A stretch of DNA of 64,000 nucleotides from Desulfitobacterium metallireducens DSM 15288 (GTDB lineage: Bacteria > Bacillota > Desulfitobacteriia > Desulfitobacteriales > Desulfitobacteriaceae), in NCBI RefSeq assembly GCF_000231405.2, contig NZ_CP007032.1, forward strand, positions 1,178,001-1,242,000. Direction: 5' to 3'. How positions within the stretch are numbered: the stretch's first letter is position 1; each line of letters begins with the position of its first letter. Under the pieces are notes generated by a model. The model saw nothing but the letters and a program-made list of their open reading frames with translations. It was not told where the DNA came from and did no database searches. Positions 34,940-42,551 of the stretch are shown here, one piece after another. Both the position numbers and the translations under genes were made by a program.

Positions 34940-35085
34940 AATTTTACCTCCACGTATATTCTTCCTAACTGTATAATAATTGTTAATGATTGTATGTACA
35001 AGGCCTTGAAAAATTTTAGCATTAAGCTTATCTTAATAAAGAGGATATGCTAAATTAAAAATTATCCCCAAAAGGAGGTTTTAAG

Positions 35086-35748
35086 TTGAGTCTACTTTCA
35101 GAAAAAGATGCTGCTGACATCCGAAAACTCTTTAACGAACAACTTGCTGAGCCTGTTATTTTACGTTTATTTGTTCAGGATAATACTAAACCCGGGGAAT
35201 GTATGTATTGTAAAGAGACGGAGCAGTTGGCTCAGGAAATTACTAACTTAAGCGATAAAATTCGTTTCGAATTGCATCAATATCCTACTGAAGAAAATTA
35301 TGTTAAGCAGTATGATGTTGAGCGAGTTCCCGCGCTTATCCTTGAAAGTTCAGCTGGACAGGACACGGGTGTACGCTTTTATGGTATTCCCTCAGGATAT
35401 GAATTTGGAACATTGATTGAAGATATCGTAGACATTTCTACGGGCAAGACAAAGCTATCTCCTGATCTCATCAGTCAGGTGGAAAATGTGCAGAAAGATG
35501 TTACCATTAAAGTCTTTACAACCCCCACTTGACCGCATTGTCCCCGTGCCGTGCGCACGGCTCACCAATTGGCAATGATCAATCCTCATATTAAAGCCGA
35601 ATGTATTGAGGCGACGGAGTTCCCCGACTTATCACAGAAATATAATGTTTATGGAGTGCCTAAGAGCATTATTGATGAAGACGTTCAATTCGAAGGTGCA
35701 GTGCCAGAAGCACTCTTCGTCCGTAATCTGATGAAAGCTGTTCAGTAA
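35086..35748 (+). CDS. Selenocysteine-containing two-domain disulfide oxidoreductase (PDO/glutaredoxin-like)
   Basis: Reading through the in-frame TGA at 35530-35532 gives 220 residues with two thioredoxin folds. The N-terminal fold has CMYC at residues 39-42. The C-terminal fold has FTTPT, then the TGA residue (149), then PHCPRAVRTAHQLA, so selenocysteine replaces the first cysteine of the usual CPHC active site; VYGVPKSII supplies the cis-proline. The two halves are in the same frame without a frameshift. A palindromic hairpin (35548-35561) follows the TGA at a distance suited to a bacterial SECIS. Related PDO proteins reduce disulfides or peroxides. Start has AAGGAGG upstream. Confidence 0.92.
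35548..35561 (+). promoter_or_regulatory. Candidate SECIS hairpin of the PDO-like selenoprotein
   Basis: GCCGT/ACGGC with a GCGC loop starts 15 bases after the TGA codon; flanking bases can extend the stem. Bacterial SECIS elements lie immediately after the UGA in coding sequence. Confidence 0.65.
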
Positions 35749-35785
35749 GAACAATCGAGTAGAAATTTTAACAAAAGTGAAATAT

Positions 35786-35830
35786 AGGGCTGTCCTGATC
35801 ATAAATTTTCAGGACAGCTCTCTTCATTTA
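35786..35830. terminator. Bidirectional terminator between convergent genes
   Basis: AGGGCTGTCCTGA (35786-35798) pairs with TCAGGACAGCTCT (35809-35821), one wobble. T-rich bases follow on the plus strand and A-rich bases precede it for the minus strand. Confidence 0.75.
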
Positions 35831-35852
35831 AAGATCAAGCTCAGAAAAATCA

Positions 35853-36833
35853 TCACTTCAATTTACTACTTACAGCTTGCCAAAAACGACGTGACTCATA
35901 CCCCAAACGCCAAATTGCAATTCCGCGGAGACGATAATTTTTGACGAAGCTAAGGCGGATTTTTGCTGCTAATTCACTTTCAAACCAAACCGTATGACGA
36001 GTGCGTCCCTGCCAATAATAAAAGTAGGGCTCGACCGCCGGGTCATCCCATAGAATACGAGCATTGGTTTGCTGGACGAGTGTAGGTATGTCATTCATCG
36101 GAATCATTTTAGTGGGACCGTTGGACCAATCATAACCATAAGCCGGTATTCCGATGAGAATTTTATCATGAGGTATAAATTGAATCGCATAATCCAAAGC
36201 TTGAGTCATCCAAGGTAGGGAAGCAATCGAGCCTGCTTCACCTCCGGAATAATGTTCATCATAAGTCATAAGGGTTAGAACATCACAGGTCCGACCAATG
36301 GTAGCAAAATCATACCCAGGAGCCTCCCATTCCGAGCGTTTGGCTGGAATAGAAATGGTTAGTAGAAATCCTCTAGCATGGAGAGTCTCACGCAGAGATT
36401 CGAGAAACGTGTTATAGGCCACTCGATAAGCAGCTTCTATTCCTTCAAAGTCAATATGCACACCAGCTACGCCATTAGGGAGTAGATTAAGAAGGTTTTG
36501 CATACACCGTTCCTGAAGTGTTGAAGAAGATAGGACAGAACGCAAGGGTTGGGGATCGAAAATTTGCCCGTTAAAATTGTGAATGAGAACTAACGGTGAA
36601 ACTCCGTAAGATGAACATTCTTGGATTAGAGTAGAGTTAAACTCGCCTTGTAATGAAGCATCCTCTCCTAATCGATAAGCAAAGTGGGCAATCGTATCAA
36701 GATGTGTATGGTAGCGACGAATCGATTCTAACGAACGCCGATCCTCAGGATAGTCTTCTGCCGTATACCCGAGAACCCAAAGACGTCTTTCTATTAATCG
36801 TTGTGCAGATGGGACCCAAACGGGTGGAGCCAT
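35853..36833 (-). CDS. Glycoside hydrolase family 18 protein (spore peptidoglycan hydrolase-like)
   Basis: The GH18 catalytic motif is seen in GVHIDFEGIE (the terminal Glu is the acid/base), with the LTLMTYDEHYSGGEAG motif and the C-terminal IAIWRLGYE strand, matching the YaaH/SleL/YdhD type of spore-associated N-acetylglucosaminidases. Those usually have LysM repeats before the catalytic domain; here there is no LysM and no signal peptide. The 326-residue protein starts with MAPPVWVPSAQR; GGGGAGG precedes the start on the minus strand. A role in spore cortex or coat is plausible but inferred. Confidence 0.88.
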   Translation of the reverse strand: MAPPVWVPSAQRLIERRLWVLGYTAEDYPEDRRSLESIRRYHTHLDTIAHFAYRLGEDASLQGEFNSTLIQECSSYGVSPLVLIHNFNGQIFDPQPLRSVLSSSTLQERCMQNLLNLLPNGVAGVHIDFEGIEAAYRVAYNTFLESLRETLHARGFLLTISIPAKRSEWEAPGYDFATIGRTCDVLTLMTYDEHYSGGEAGSIASLPWMTQALDYAIQFIPHDKILIGIPAYGYDWSNGPTKMIPMNDIPTLVQQTNARILWDDPAVEPYFYYWQGRTRHTVWFESELAAKIRLSFVKNYRLRGIAIWRLGYESRRFWQAVSSKLK

Positions 36834-37128
36834 GCAAATTCCTCCCCTTCAATGAAATAACCCTTTGCTATAAGATATGAAAGGAAAGAGCAGACCTTCC
36901 TTTTTTAAAATGGTAAAATTTACATAAAAGTATGTTGAATTTCACAAAATTAAAAGAATAATAGTTTGCTTTATAGAATTAGATTTGTTATACTAATATT
37001 AACTCATGAGGTTCCTTTGCAAAAATCTTGAAATCCTTAGTTTACCCTTATTTGGGTTGTCATGGATCGGGAGTTTGCGCAGAGATCAAACTGAGAAAAA
37101 ACTACCCATAATAAGGAGGAAACCTTAA
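36834..37128 (+). other. 295-base gap between GH18 and the zinc-ribbon gene
   Basis: It contains divergent start regions. A small hairpin with a T-run (AAGGAA/TTCCTT, about 36880-36906) points along the plus strand although no plus-strand gene precedes it. An AT-rich promoter-like area lies near 36960-37005 and a leader of about 120 nt precedes the zinc-ribbon gene. No known riboswitch class was recognised. Confidence 0.4.
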
Positions 37129-37437
37129 GTGTTTCAAGACAAAATTTTAACCTGCCGCGATTGTGGCCAAGAATTTACCTTTTCTGCAAGCGAACAAGAA
37201 TTCTATGCTGAAAAAGGATTTGAGAATGAACCTGGTCGTTGCCCTTCATGCCGCCAAGCTCGTAAAGCTGCTAACAATGGTGGAAGAAGAAGCGGAGGCT
37301 TTGGAGCTCGTCCTCAACGTCAAATGTATCCAGCTACTTGCTCCAATTGTGGAGTTGAAACGGAAGTTCCGTTCCAACCTTCTGGCGAAAAACCAGTATA
37401 TTGCCGCGATTGCTATCAATCAATGCGCCGTTATTAA
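37129..37437 (+). CDS. Zinc-ribbon protein, two CxxC pairs (CxxC domain family)
   Basis: The 102-residue protein has an N-terminal zinc-ribbon (LTCRDCGQEFTFSASEQEFYAEKGF...PGRCPSCRQARK), a basic glycine/arginine-rich linker (NNGGRRSGGFGARPQRQ), and a C-terminal second ribbon (ATCSNCGVETEVPFQPSGEKPVYCRDCY). This layout is widespread in anaerobic Firmicutes and other phyla; the family is thought to bind nucleic acid, but its role is unknown. The GTG start has AAGGAGG upstream. A strong terminator follows. Confidence 0.85.
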   Translation: MFQDKILTCRDCGQEFTFSASEQEFYAEKGFENEPGRCPSCRQARKAANNGGRRSGGFGARPQRQMYPATCSNCGVETEVPFQPSGEKPVYCRDCYQSMRRY

Positions 37438-37464
37438 TTTTCAGCTTTGATGAAATATGTGAAA

Positions 37465-37499
37465 GAAAGATTAGAGAGTTCTCTGATCTTTCTTTTTTA
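37465..37499 (+). terminator. Intrinsic terminator of the zinc-ribbon gene
   Basis: A 13-bp stem (37465-37477 with 37480-37492, one wobble) is followed by six T residues. Confidence 0.9.
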
Positions 37500-37598
37500 T
37501 ATTGTTGAAAGAATATGATTTATTAGTTGGTATACGTACAACCAGCCGCTTTTACATTCGTTAAACAGGGTGTAAGCTGGGTTTTCTTTATATTGGGA

Positions 37599-37627
37599 TT
37601 GACAGATTGTAAGGTAAACGATAAAGT
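37599..37627 (+). promoter_or_regulatory. feo operon promoter
   Basis: TTGACA (37599-37604), a 17-base spacer, and TAAAGT (37622-37627). The Fur box at 37633 overlaps the expected transcript start. Confidence 0.75.
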
Positions 37628-37632
37628 ATAGC

Positions 37633-37647
37633 TGAGAAGAATTATCA
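37633..37647 (+). promoter_or_regulatory. Fur box 1 of the feo operon
   Basis: TGAGAAGAATTATCA matches the 7-1-7 Fur consensus TGATAATNATTATCA except at two positions. Confidence 0.75.
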
Positions 37648-37667
37648 GTTAAATTTTACCCATGTAA

Positions 37668-37682
37668 TGAGAATGATTATCA
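37668..37682 (+). promoter_or_regulatory. Fur box 2 of the feo operon
   Basis: TGAGAATGATTATCA matches the 7-1-7 Fur consensus with one mismatch. It ends just before the AAGGAGG of feoA. Confidence 0.85.
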
Positions 37683-37698
37683 ATAAGGAGGCGTCTTT

Positions 37699-37929
37699 AT
37701 GGACTATTCACTAAACCTGCTCCAACCTGGGGAAAAGGCACATATCCGGTCTGTTCTGGATAAGGGAGCGTTGCGACGCCGCATGATGGATATGGGGTTA
37801 GTACCTGGAGCTGAAGTAGAAGTGATCCGATTGGCTCCTTGGGGTGGGCCCATGCAAATTCGTGTAAAGGGATATTATTTAGCAATGCGTCTTTCAGAGT
37901 GTGCTAAGATTCTCATCGATCATAATTGA
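37699..37929 (+). CDS. feoA: Ferrous iron transport protein FeoA
   Basis: FeoA is a small SH3-like cytoplasmic partner of the FeoB iron transporter. The 76 residues show the family pattern: LNLLQPGEKAHIRSVLDKGALRRRMMDMGLVPGAEVEVIRLAPWGGPMQIRVKGYYLAMRLSECAKI is all recognisable in short pieces (RRRMMDMGLVPG, GGPMQIRVKGY, LAMRLSECAKI). The start has AAGGAGG upstream. It is first in feoABC behind a promoter with two Fur boxes, so it should be expressed when iron is scarce. Confidence 0.95.
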   Translation: MDYSLNLLQPGEKAHIRSVLDKGALRRRMMDMGLVPGAEVEVIRLAPWGGPMQIRVKGYYLAMRLSECAKILIDHN

Positions 37930-38016
37930 GAATAATTTGCAGAATTTGACAAAGCAGATTGTGCGTTTTGAGAAACATTCAAAATATTATGCTAAAGTAG
38001 GGAAGGGGAAAATCCG

Positions 38017-40008
38017 ATGGAAAGTCTGAAAATCGCCCTTGTCGGTAATCCAAATGTCGGCAAAAGTACGGTTTTCAATTATTTGACGGGCTTAAATCAA
38101 CAGGTGGGTAATTGGACAGGTAAAACGGTTGAACGTAAAGCAGGCTATTTTAAGGTGAAGGACCAGACCGTTGAATTAGTGGACCTTCCAGGGACGTATA
38201 GCTTGACAGCATATTCTCAAGAGGAAATCGTAACGCGTGAATATATCCTCAATGAAAAACCGGATGTCGTTGTGGCAATGCTCGATGCCTCAAATATTGA
38301 ACGAAACCTATACTTACTTTTACAAATTCTCGAATTAACGACTAATGTTGTAATTGGTCTTAATATGATGGACTTAGCTGTAACATCAGGGATTACCATT
38401 TCAGCCCCCAAATTGAGCCAGACTCTTAATCTTCCCGTGATTGAGGTTATAGCGACTAAAGGCAAGGGAATTAAGGAGCTCTTACAGGAGGCTATCAACC
38501 TAAGCCATCTGCCTGAAGCTCCTCAACCTGTGGTCATGAAATATCCAGAGGAGCTGGAAGCGAAGATAAAGGCGATAGAAGCTGAACTGCCGGAGAGTGG
38601 AGAATTCCCTCGACGCTGGCTTGCTCTTAAATTTATGGAGGATGATCAGGCGCTTAAGAAAACACCTCCTGAATCGGTAAGAAAATTGTTAACAGAGTGG
38701 AATATTTCGGGATGGAATGAGGCCAAACTGGAAATGGCGATCACGGATGCAAAATATCAATTCATTGGTTCGCTTATGCCAGACTTTGTTAGGTATAATC
38801 AAGATAAGGGTGAAAATTGGACTCAAAGGTTAGATCGCTGGGCTTTGTCACCTATCTGGGGGTATCCGATCCTTCTCGCAATTTTGGTTATCGTATTTTG
38901 GTTCTCTTTTGTAGCAAGTGCTCCTTTTGGTGACCTTATCTCGCGTTTTATGGGTTGGGTAGCGGGAGCTCTTGTTGCTCTATTGCAAATGGTTGGAGCA
39001 CCCCAATCTCTTCAAAGTTTAATTCGGGATGGGATATTTGCAGGGGTAGGCGCGGTGTTCGCTTTTGTTCCGCAAATTGGGATGTTTTTTATCTTTTACT
39101 CTATTTTGCAGGATAGTGGCTACTTAGCAAGAGCGGCTTTTCTCGGGGACCGATTTATGCAAGCAATGGGGCTTCATGGAAAATCCTTTTTCTCTTTCGT
39201 ATCGAGTTATGGATGTAATGTTCCGGGAATCATGGCGACGCGGACGTTGGAAAATCCAAAGGATCGACTAATAACGATCCTTCTTAATCCTTTAATTCCA
39301 TGTGTTCCTCGCTTAGGAGTTATGAGCGCGGTCGTAGCAGCATTTTTCCCCGGAGGAAGGGGAGCCTTAGTGATGGTGAGCCTTTTAGGATTAAGTCTCC
39401 TTTTAATCATTTTTTCATCTTTTCTCTTTCGAAAGACAGTTATCCAAATAGAAAAATCTGCCTTTGTTATGGAATTACCCCTTTATCACCGGCCAACGAT
39501 TCGCAATGTGTTGCTTCCAGCCTGGCAGAAAACCTTTAACTTTATGAAGAGAGCATGGACTTTTATCTTAGTCGCTTCCATTATTATTTGGTTTTTAAGT
39601 TCTTTTCCTACGGGTGTCTCTATGGAACAAACTTGGGCAGGAAAACTTGGAAGTGCCTTGGCTGTTATAGGCAGTCCGCTGGGATTTGATTGGCGGATTA
39701 TGGTTGCGATATTGTTTGGTTTTACAGCGAAGGAAACAACGTTGTCCACGTTGGGAATTTTATATGGTGTTACAGCGGATTCTCCTCAATCAATCGCTCA
39801 GGCCATGACGGGGGCCATGACCCCGTTAGTTGCTTTTACGTTTTTAGTGGTTTATATGATTTATATTCCTTGTTTAGCTACTGTTGTAACAATGCATAAA
39901 GAAATCGGGAGTTTGCGATGGACAGGTTTCGGAGTCGTTTATAATCTGCTTTTGAGCTTTGGGGCAGGTTGGCTGGTTTTACAATTGGGACATGTTTTAG
40001 GGTTTTAA
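38017..40008 (+). CDS. feoB: Ferrous iron transporter FeoB
   Basis: FeoB imports Fe(II) through the inner membrane. The 663 residues have an N-terminal GTPase (G1 GNPNVGKST at about 10-18, G3 DLPGTYSLT, G4 NMMD), a helical linker, and a membrane part of about eight to ten helices with the two gate motifs, including YGCNVPGIMATRT (about residues 397-409) with the conserved cysteine, and the later IPCLATVVTMHKE segment. Length is typical of the shorter clostridial FeoB. It lies 87 bases after feoA and 34 before feoC in a Fur-controlled operon. Confidence 0.97.
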   Translation: MESLKIALVGNPNVGKSTVFNYLTGLNQQVGNWTGKTVERKAGYFKVKDQTVELVDLPGTYSLTAYSQEEIVTREYILNEKPDVVVAMLDASNIERNLYLLLQILELTTNVVIGLNMMDLAVTSGITISAPKLSQTLNLPVIEVIATKGKGIKELLQEAINLSHLPEAPQPVVMKYPEELEAKIKAIEAELPESGEFPRRWLALKFMEDDQALKKTPPESVRKLLTEWNISGWNEAKLEMAITDAKYQFIGSLMPDFVRYNQDKGENWTQRLDRWALSPIWGYPILLAILVIVFWFSFVASAPFGDLISRFMGWVAGALVALLQMVGAPQSLQSLIRDGIFAGVGAVFAFVPQIGMFFIFYSILQDSGYLARAAFLGDRFMQAMGLHGKSFFSFVSSYGCNVPGIMATRTLENPKDRLITILLNPLIPCVPRLGVMSAVVAAFFPGGRGALVMVSLLGLSLLLIIFSSFLFRKTVIQIEKSAFVMELPLYHRPTIRNVLLPAWQKTFNFMKRAWTFILVASIIIWFLSSFPTGVSMEQTWAGKLGSALAVIGSPLGFDWRIMVAILFGFTAKETTLSTLGILYGVTADSPQSIAQAMTGAMTPLVAFTFLVVYMIYIPCLATVVTMHKEIGSLRWTGFGVVYNLLLSFGAGWLVLQLGHVLGF

Positions 40009-40042
40009 AATATGTGTATTTAACGTCCGGAGGTAAAATAAT

Positions 40043-40327
40043 ATGTTGAGTGAAGTTTTAAAGATAATGGACCAAGAACGCTCAATCGCTGTTACGGAAA
40101 TCGCTGAGAAGTTGGGTTGGACGCTCCAACGCGTTGATAATACAATAGCTCAACTGGAAAACATGGGATATATTCAAAAAAGAGAAATCATATCTTCCTC
40201 GTGCGGAATGGGAGGCTGTTCGGGCTGTTCCTGTTATAAGGGAACAGATTGTCAGAGGTGTCAATTGATATCTGAGGATCTCTATTCCTGGGTAATTACG
40301 GACAGGGGAAAAAGCGCGCTTCACTAA
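40043..40327 (+). CDS. feoC: FeoC-like winged-helix protein with a cysteine-rich loop
   Basis: The 94 residues begin with a winged helix (SEVLKIMDQERSIAVTEIAEKLGWTLQRVDNTIAQLENMGYIQKR in short recognisable parts) followed by a dense cysteine cluster, CGMGGCSGCSCYKGTDCQRC, with seven cysteines in twenty residues. FeoC proteins have such a wing with cysteines that may bind an iron-sulfur cluster and sense iron or oxygen. Position directly after feoB supports the call. The start has CGGAGG upstream. Confidence 0.85.
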   Translation: MLSEVLKIMDQERSIAVTEIAEKLGWTLQRVDNTIAQLENMGYIQKREIISSSCGMGGCSGCSCYKGTDCQRCQLISEDLYSWVITDRGKSALH

Positions 40328-40407
40328 TTCCTGAGATACCATGGACAATAAATCACTAATCCTTTACAATCAACTCTAGGTGACAAGTGAAAGCGAGGAT
40401 CAAATAA

Positions 40408-41124
40408 ATGGATTTTTCCGGAAAAGATAAAGCGACCTATGTACAAGAAACGTTTAATTCGATCGCCAAACGCTACGATTTGATGAACACACTGATGAGT
40501 TTTGGATTAGATAAGGGGTGGCGGCGGAAGGCAGTACGTACTGTTGAAGCCAAATCTGGCATGCATATGCTAGATGTCTGCTGTGGAACGGGACAGCTAT
40601 CGATAGAAATTGCTGGAGCGATAGGAGCGTCAGGTAAGGTAACAGGCTTGGATTTTTCTGAAAACATGTTAGAAAGAGCCCAAGAAAATATATATTCCTC
40701 ACCCTTTCAATCCGTAATTACGTTGATGCAGGGAGATGCTATGCAACTGCCATTTCCTGATAATACGTTTGATGGAGCAACGGTTGGCTGGGGACTCAGA
40801 AATTTGCCAAACCTTGAACAAGGAGTTAAAGAAATGTACCGCGTGGTTAAGCCCGGTTCTATGGTTGTCTCGTTAGATATGGCCAAACCGACGCTACCCG
40901 TCTTTAAGCAGGGATATTGGTTTTACTTTGATAAGCTTGTACCGTGGATGGGGAAAATATGGGCTGGTAAAGCAAGGGCCTATCAATACCTTCACGATTC
41001 AGCTGTGGAATTTCCTCCTCAACAAGAGTTAGCACAAATTTTTACGCGTTGCGGTTTAGTGGAGACACGTTATCAAAATTTGTTGGGTGGCGTTGTCGCG
41101 ATAGTAAGTGGAAGAAAAGCTTAA
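40408..41124 (+). CDS. menG: Demethylmenaquinone methyltransferase
   Basis: MenG (UbiE family) methylates demethylmenaquinone, the last step in menaquinone synthesis. The SAM-binding motif is LDVCCGTGQLS (the usual LDVACGTGDL with a Cys), then the N-terminal YVQETFNSIAKRYDLMNTLMSFGLDKGWRRK, the FDGATVGWGLRNLPN segment and MYRVVKPGSMVVSLDMAKP, all typical of UbiE/MenG. The 238-residue length fits. GAGG precedes the ATG. It implies menaquinone-based electron transfer, consistent with an anaerobic respirer. No other men genes are in the window. Confidence 0.95.
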   Translation: MDFSGKDKATYVQETFNSIAKRYDLMNTLMSFGLDKGWRRKAVRTVEAKSGMHMLDVCCGTGQLSIEIAGAIGASGKVTGLDFSENMLERAQENIYSSPFQSVITLMQGDAMQLPFPDNTFDGATVGWGLRNLPNLEQGVKEMYRVVKPGSMVVSLDMAKPTLPVFKQGYWFYFDKLVPWMGKIWAGKARAYQYLHDSAVEFPPQQELAQIFTRCGLVETRYQNLLGGVVAIVSGRKA

Positions 41125-41152
41125 AGTACGAAATAAGATTTACAAAAATCAA

Positions 41153-41178
41153 AGGGGACCCAATAGTCCTCTTTTTTT
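41153..41178 (+). terminator. Intrinsic terminator of menG
   Basis: AGGGGAC (41153-41159) pairs with GTCCTCT (41166-41172) with one wobble, followed by a T-run. Confidence 0.8.
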
Positions 41179-41303
41179 GCGTTGTAGTGGATACTAAAAA
41201 TTGTCGCTTATGAAACGAGGCTTTTTTCGATTAAACGAGTTTTCAATAAAATGCGGGTATATGTTAAAATATATTATCTAAGAAAGTGAAGGGAGACAAG
41301 TAT

Positions 41304-41708
41304 ATGTTTATAGATCTTAAAGTTGGATTAAAGGGTCGAGCCGAAAATGTGGTATATGAAGCAAATACGGCTAAAAGTATGAGAAGCGGGTCCTTAGACG
41401 TTTTTGCAACTCCCGCTCTAGTTGCCCTCATGGAAGCTGCAGCAGTTAATGCGTTACAATTTGAGGCTGGGGAATCTAGCGTGGGGACAGCTCTAGAGAT
41501 TATCCATTCTGCAGCTACGCCTATCGGTATGAAGGTGTGGGCTGAGGCTGTTTTAGTTGAAGTGGATCGTCGGCGCTTGGTTTTTGAGATAGACGCATAT
41601 GATGAAGTTGAAAAAATTGGATCAGGACGGCACGAAAGGTTTATCATTCAAGAAGACCGATTCCTTAGTAAGGCCAATCAGAAATCAGGGAACTTAAAAA
41701 ATCAGTAA
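41304..41708 (+). CDS. Hot-dog-fold thioesterase, FlK-like
   Basis: The 134-residue protein resembles the fluoroacetyl-CoA thioesterase (FlK) group of single hot-dog-fold proteins: SMRSGSLDVFATPALVALMEAAAVNAL carries the usual catalytic-region Thr/Glu pattern, and GESSVGTALEIIHSAATPIGMKV the conserved histidine-containing strand. Most such proteins hydrolyse acyl-CoA esters of unknown nature; fluoroacetate itself is not implied. ATG 41304 has AAGGGAGA upstream; an in-frame GTG at 41286 overlaps that site. It ends 25 bases before the YigZ gene. Confidence 0.85.
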   Translation: MFIDLKVGLKGRAENVVYEANTAKSMRSGSLDVFATPALVALMEAAAVNALQFEAGESSVGTALEIIHSAATPIGMKVWAEAVLVEVDRRRLVFEIDAYDEVEKIGSGRHERFIIQEDRFLSKANQKSGNLKNQ

Positions 41709-41733
41709 ATGGTAAATTAGGAGTAATAAAATA

Positions 41734-42369
41734 GTGAGTTATTTAACGATTTTAGAGAAGGGGAATTGGGAACAGACGATTGATAAATCACGGTTTATCT
41801 CACTCGTGTTCCCTGTAAAAACTGTCGAAGAGGTCAATCTGGGCTTAGAGAAGGCTCGACAACTTTATCCTAATGCTCGACATTATGTTTATGCTTATCG
41901 CCTTTATGAAGGTAAGCTTGAAAAATCAACCGATGATGGTGAGCCACAAGGCACGGGTGGAAGACCTGTTTTAGATGTTTTGCAGTTTCGCGAGTTATGG
42001 GATGTATTAGTGGTTGTCATCCGCTACTTTGGAGGAATTCTTTTAGGGACAGGAGGGCTAACGCGAGCCTATGGTGGAACTGCACGGCAACTCTTAGACC
42101 AACTTGAGGTGAGTCGTTTAGTTTCACATACGATTTATGAAGTGGAAGCAGGGTATAATTGGTATGAGACTTTAAAATACCAGTATCGACTCAACAACTG
42201 GGTGACGGGAAGTGAGGATTTTTCTGCTACGGTTAAGGTTGAAGTATTCGTCCGTGATGAAGAAAGACAAAAATTCGAAGAGCGGTTAGCAGAATTTACA
42301 GAACGCGAAGTCGTTTGTCGTGAAAAAGGAAGCATATTACGTGCAGAGTCAGTTGGGTCTCGTTGTTAA
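41734..42369 (+). CDS. YigZ/IMPACT family protein
   Basis: The N-terminal UPF0029 (IMPACT) domain is shown by the KSRFISLVFPVKTVEE start, ARHYVYAYRL, the STDDGEPQGTGGRPVLDVL motif, and the VVVIRYFGGILLGTGGLTRAYG signature; a smaller DUF1949-type domain ends the 211 residues. The eukaryotic relative IMPACT inhibits GCN2, but the bacterial function is not known. The GTG at 41734 has AGGAG upstream. It probably shares a transcript with the thioesterase gene. Confidence 0.93.
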   Translation: MSYLTILEKGNWEQTIDKSRFISLVFPVKTVEEVNLGLEKARQLYPNARHYVYAYRLYEGKLEKSTDDGEPQGTGGRPVLDVLQFRELWDVLVVVIRYFGGILLGTGGLTRAYGGTARQLLDQLEVSRLVSHTIYEVEAGYNWYETLKYQYRLNNWVTGSEDFSATVKVEVFVRDEERQKFEERLAEFTEREVVCREKGSILRAESVGSRC

Positions 42370-42450
42370 CGAGGCTCTTTTCTGTCTAGAGGTTAATTTC
42401 CAAAAGTTTAATGAAATTAGATTGCAGAACTTAAAGAAAATGAATACTTG

Positions 42451-42477
42451 CATTACCAATGGGTGGTGCTTTTTTGT
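42451..42477 (+). terminator. Probable terminator after the YigZ gene
   Basis: GCATTACC pairs with GGTGGTGC (two wobbles), followed by six T residues. Confidence 0.7.
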
Positions 42478-42551
42478 TGGGCTAAGTTTTTTCTAGAGCA
42501 TAGACTGAGTCTGGAATTGAGAAACTAGACCAATGGAAGGTGATAATTAGC

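Noticed and set aside
35530-35560. Nonsense mutation or two separate genes at the TGA
   Set aside because: The downstream half has no ribosome site, both halves are in one frame, and the TGA lies exactly at an active-site cysteine position, so selenocysteine is the better reading.
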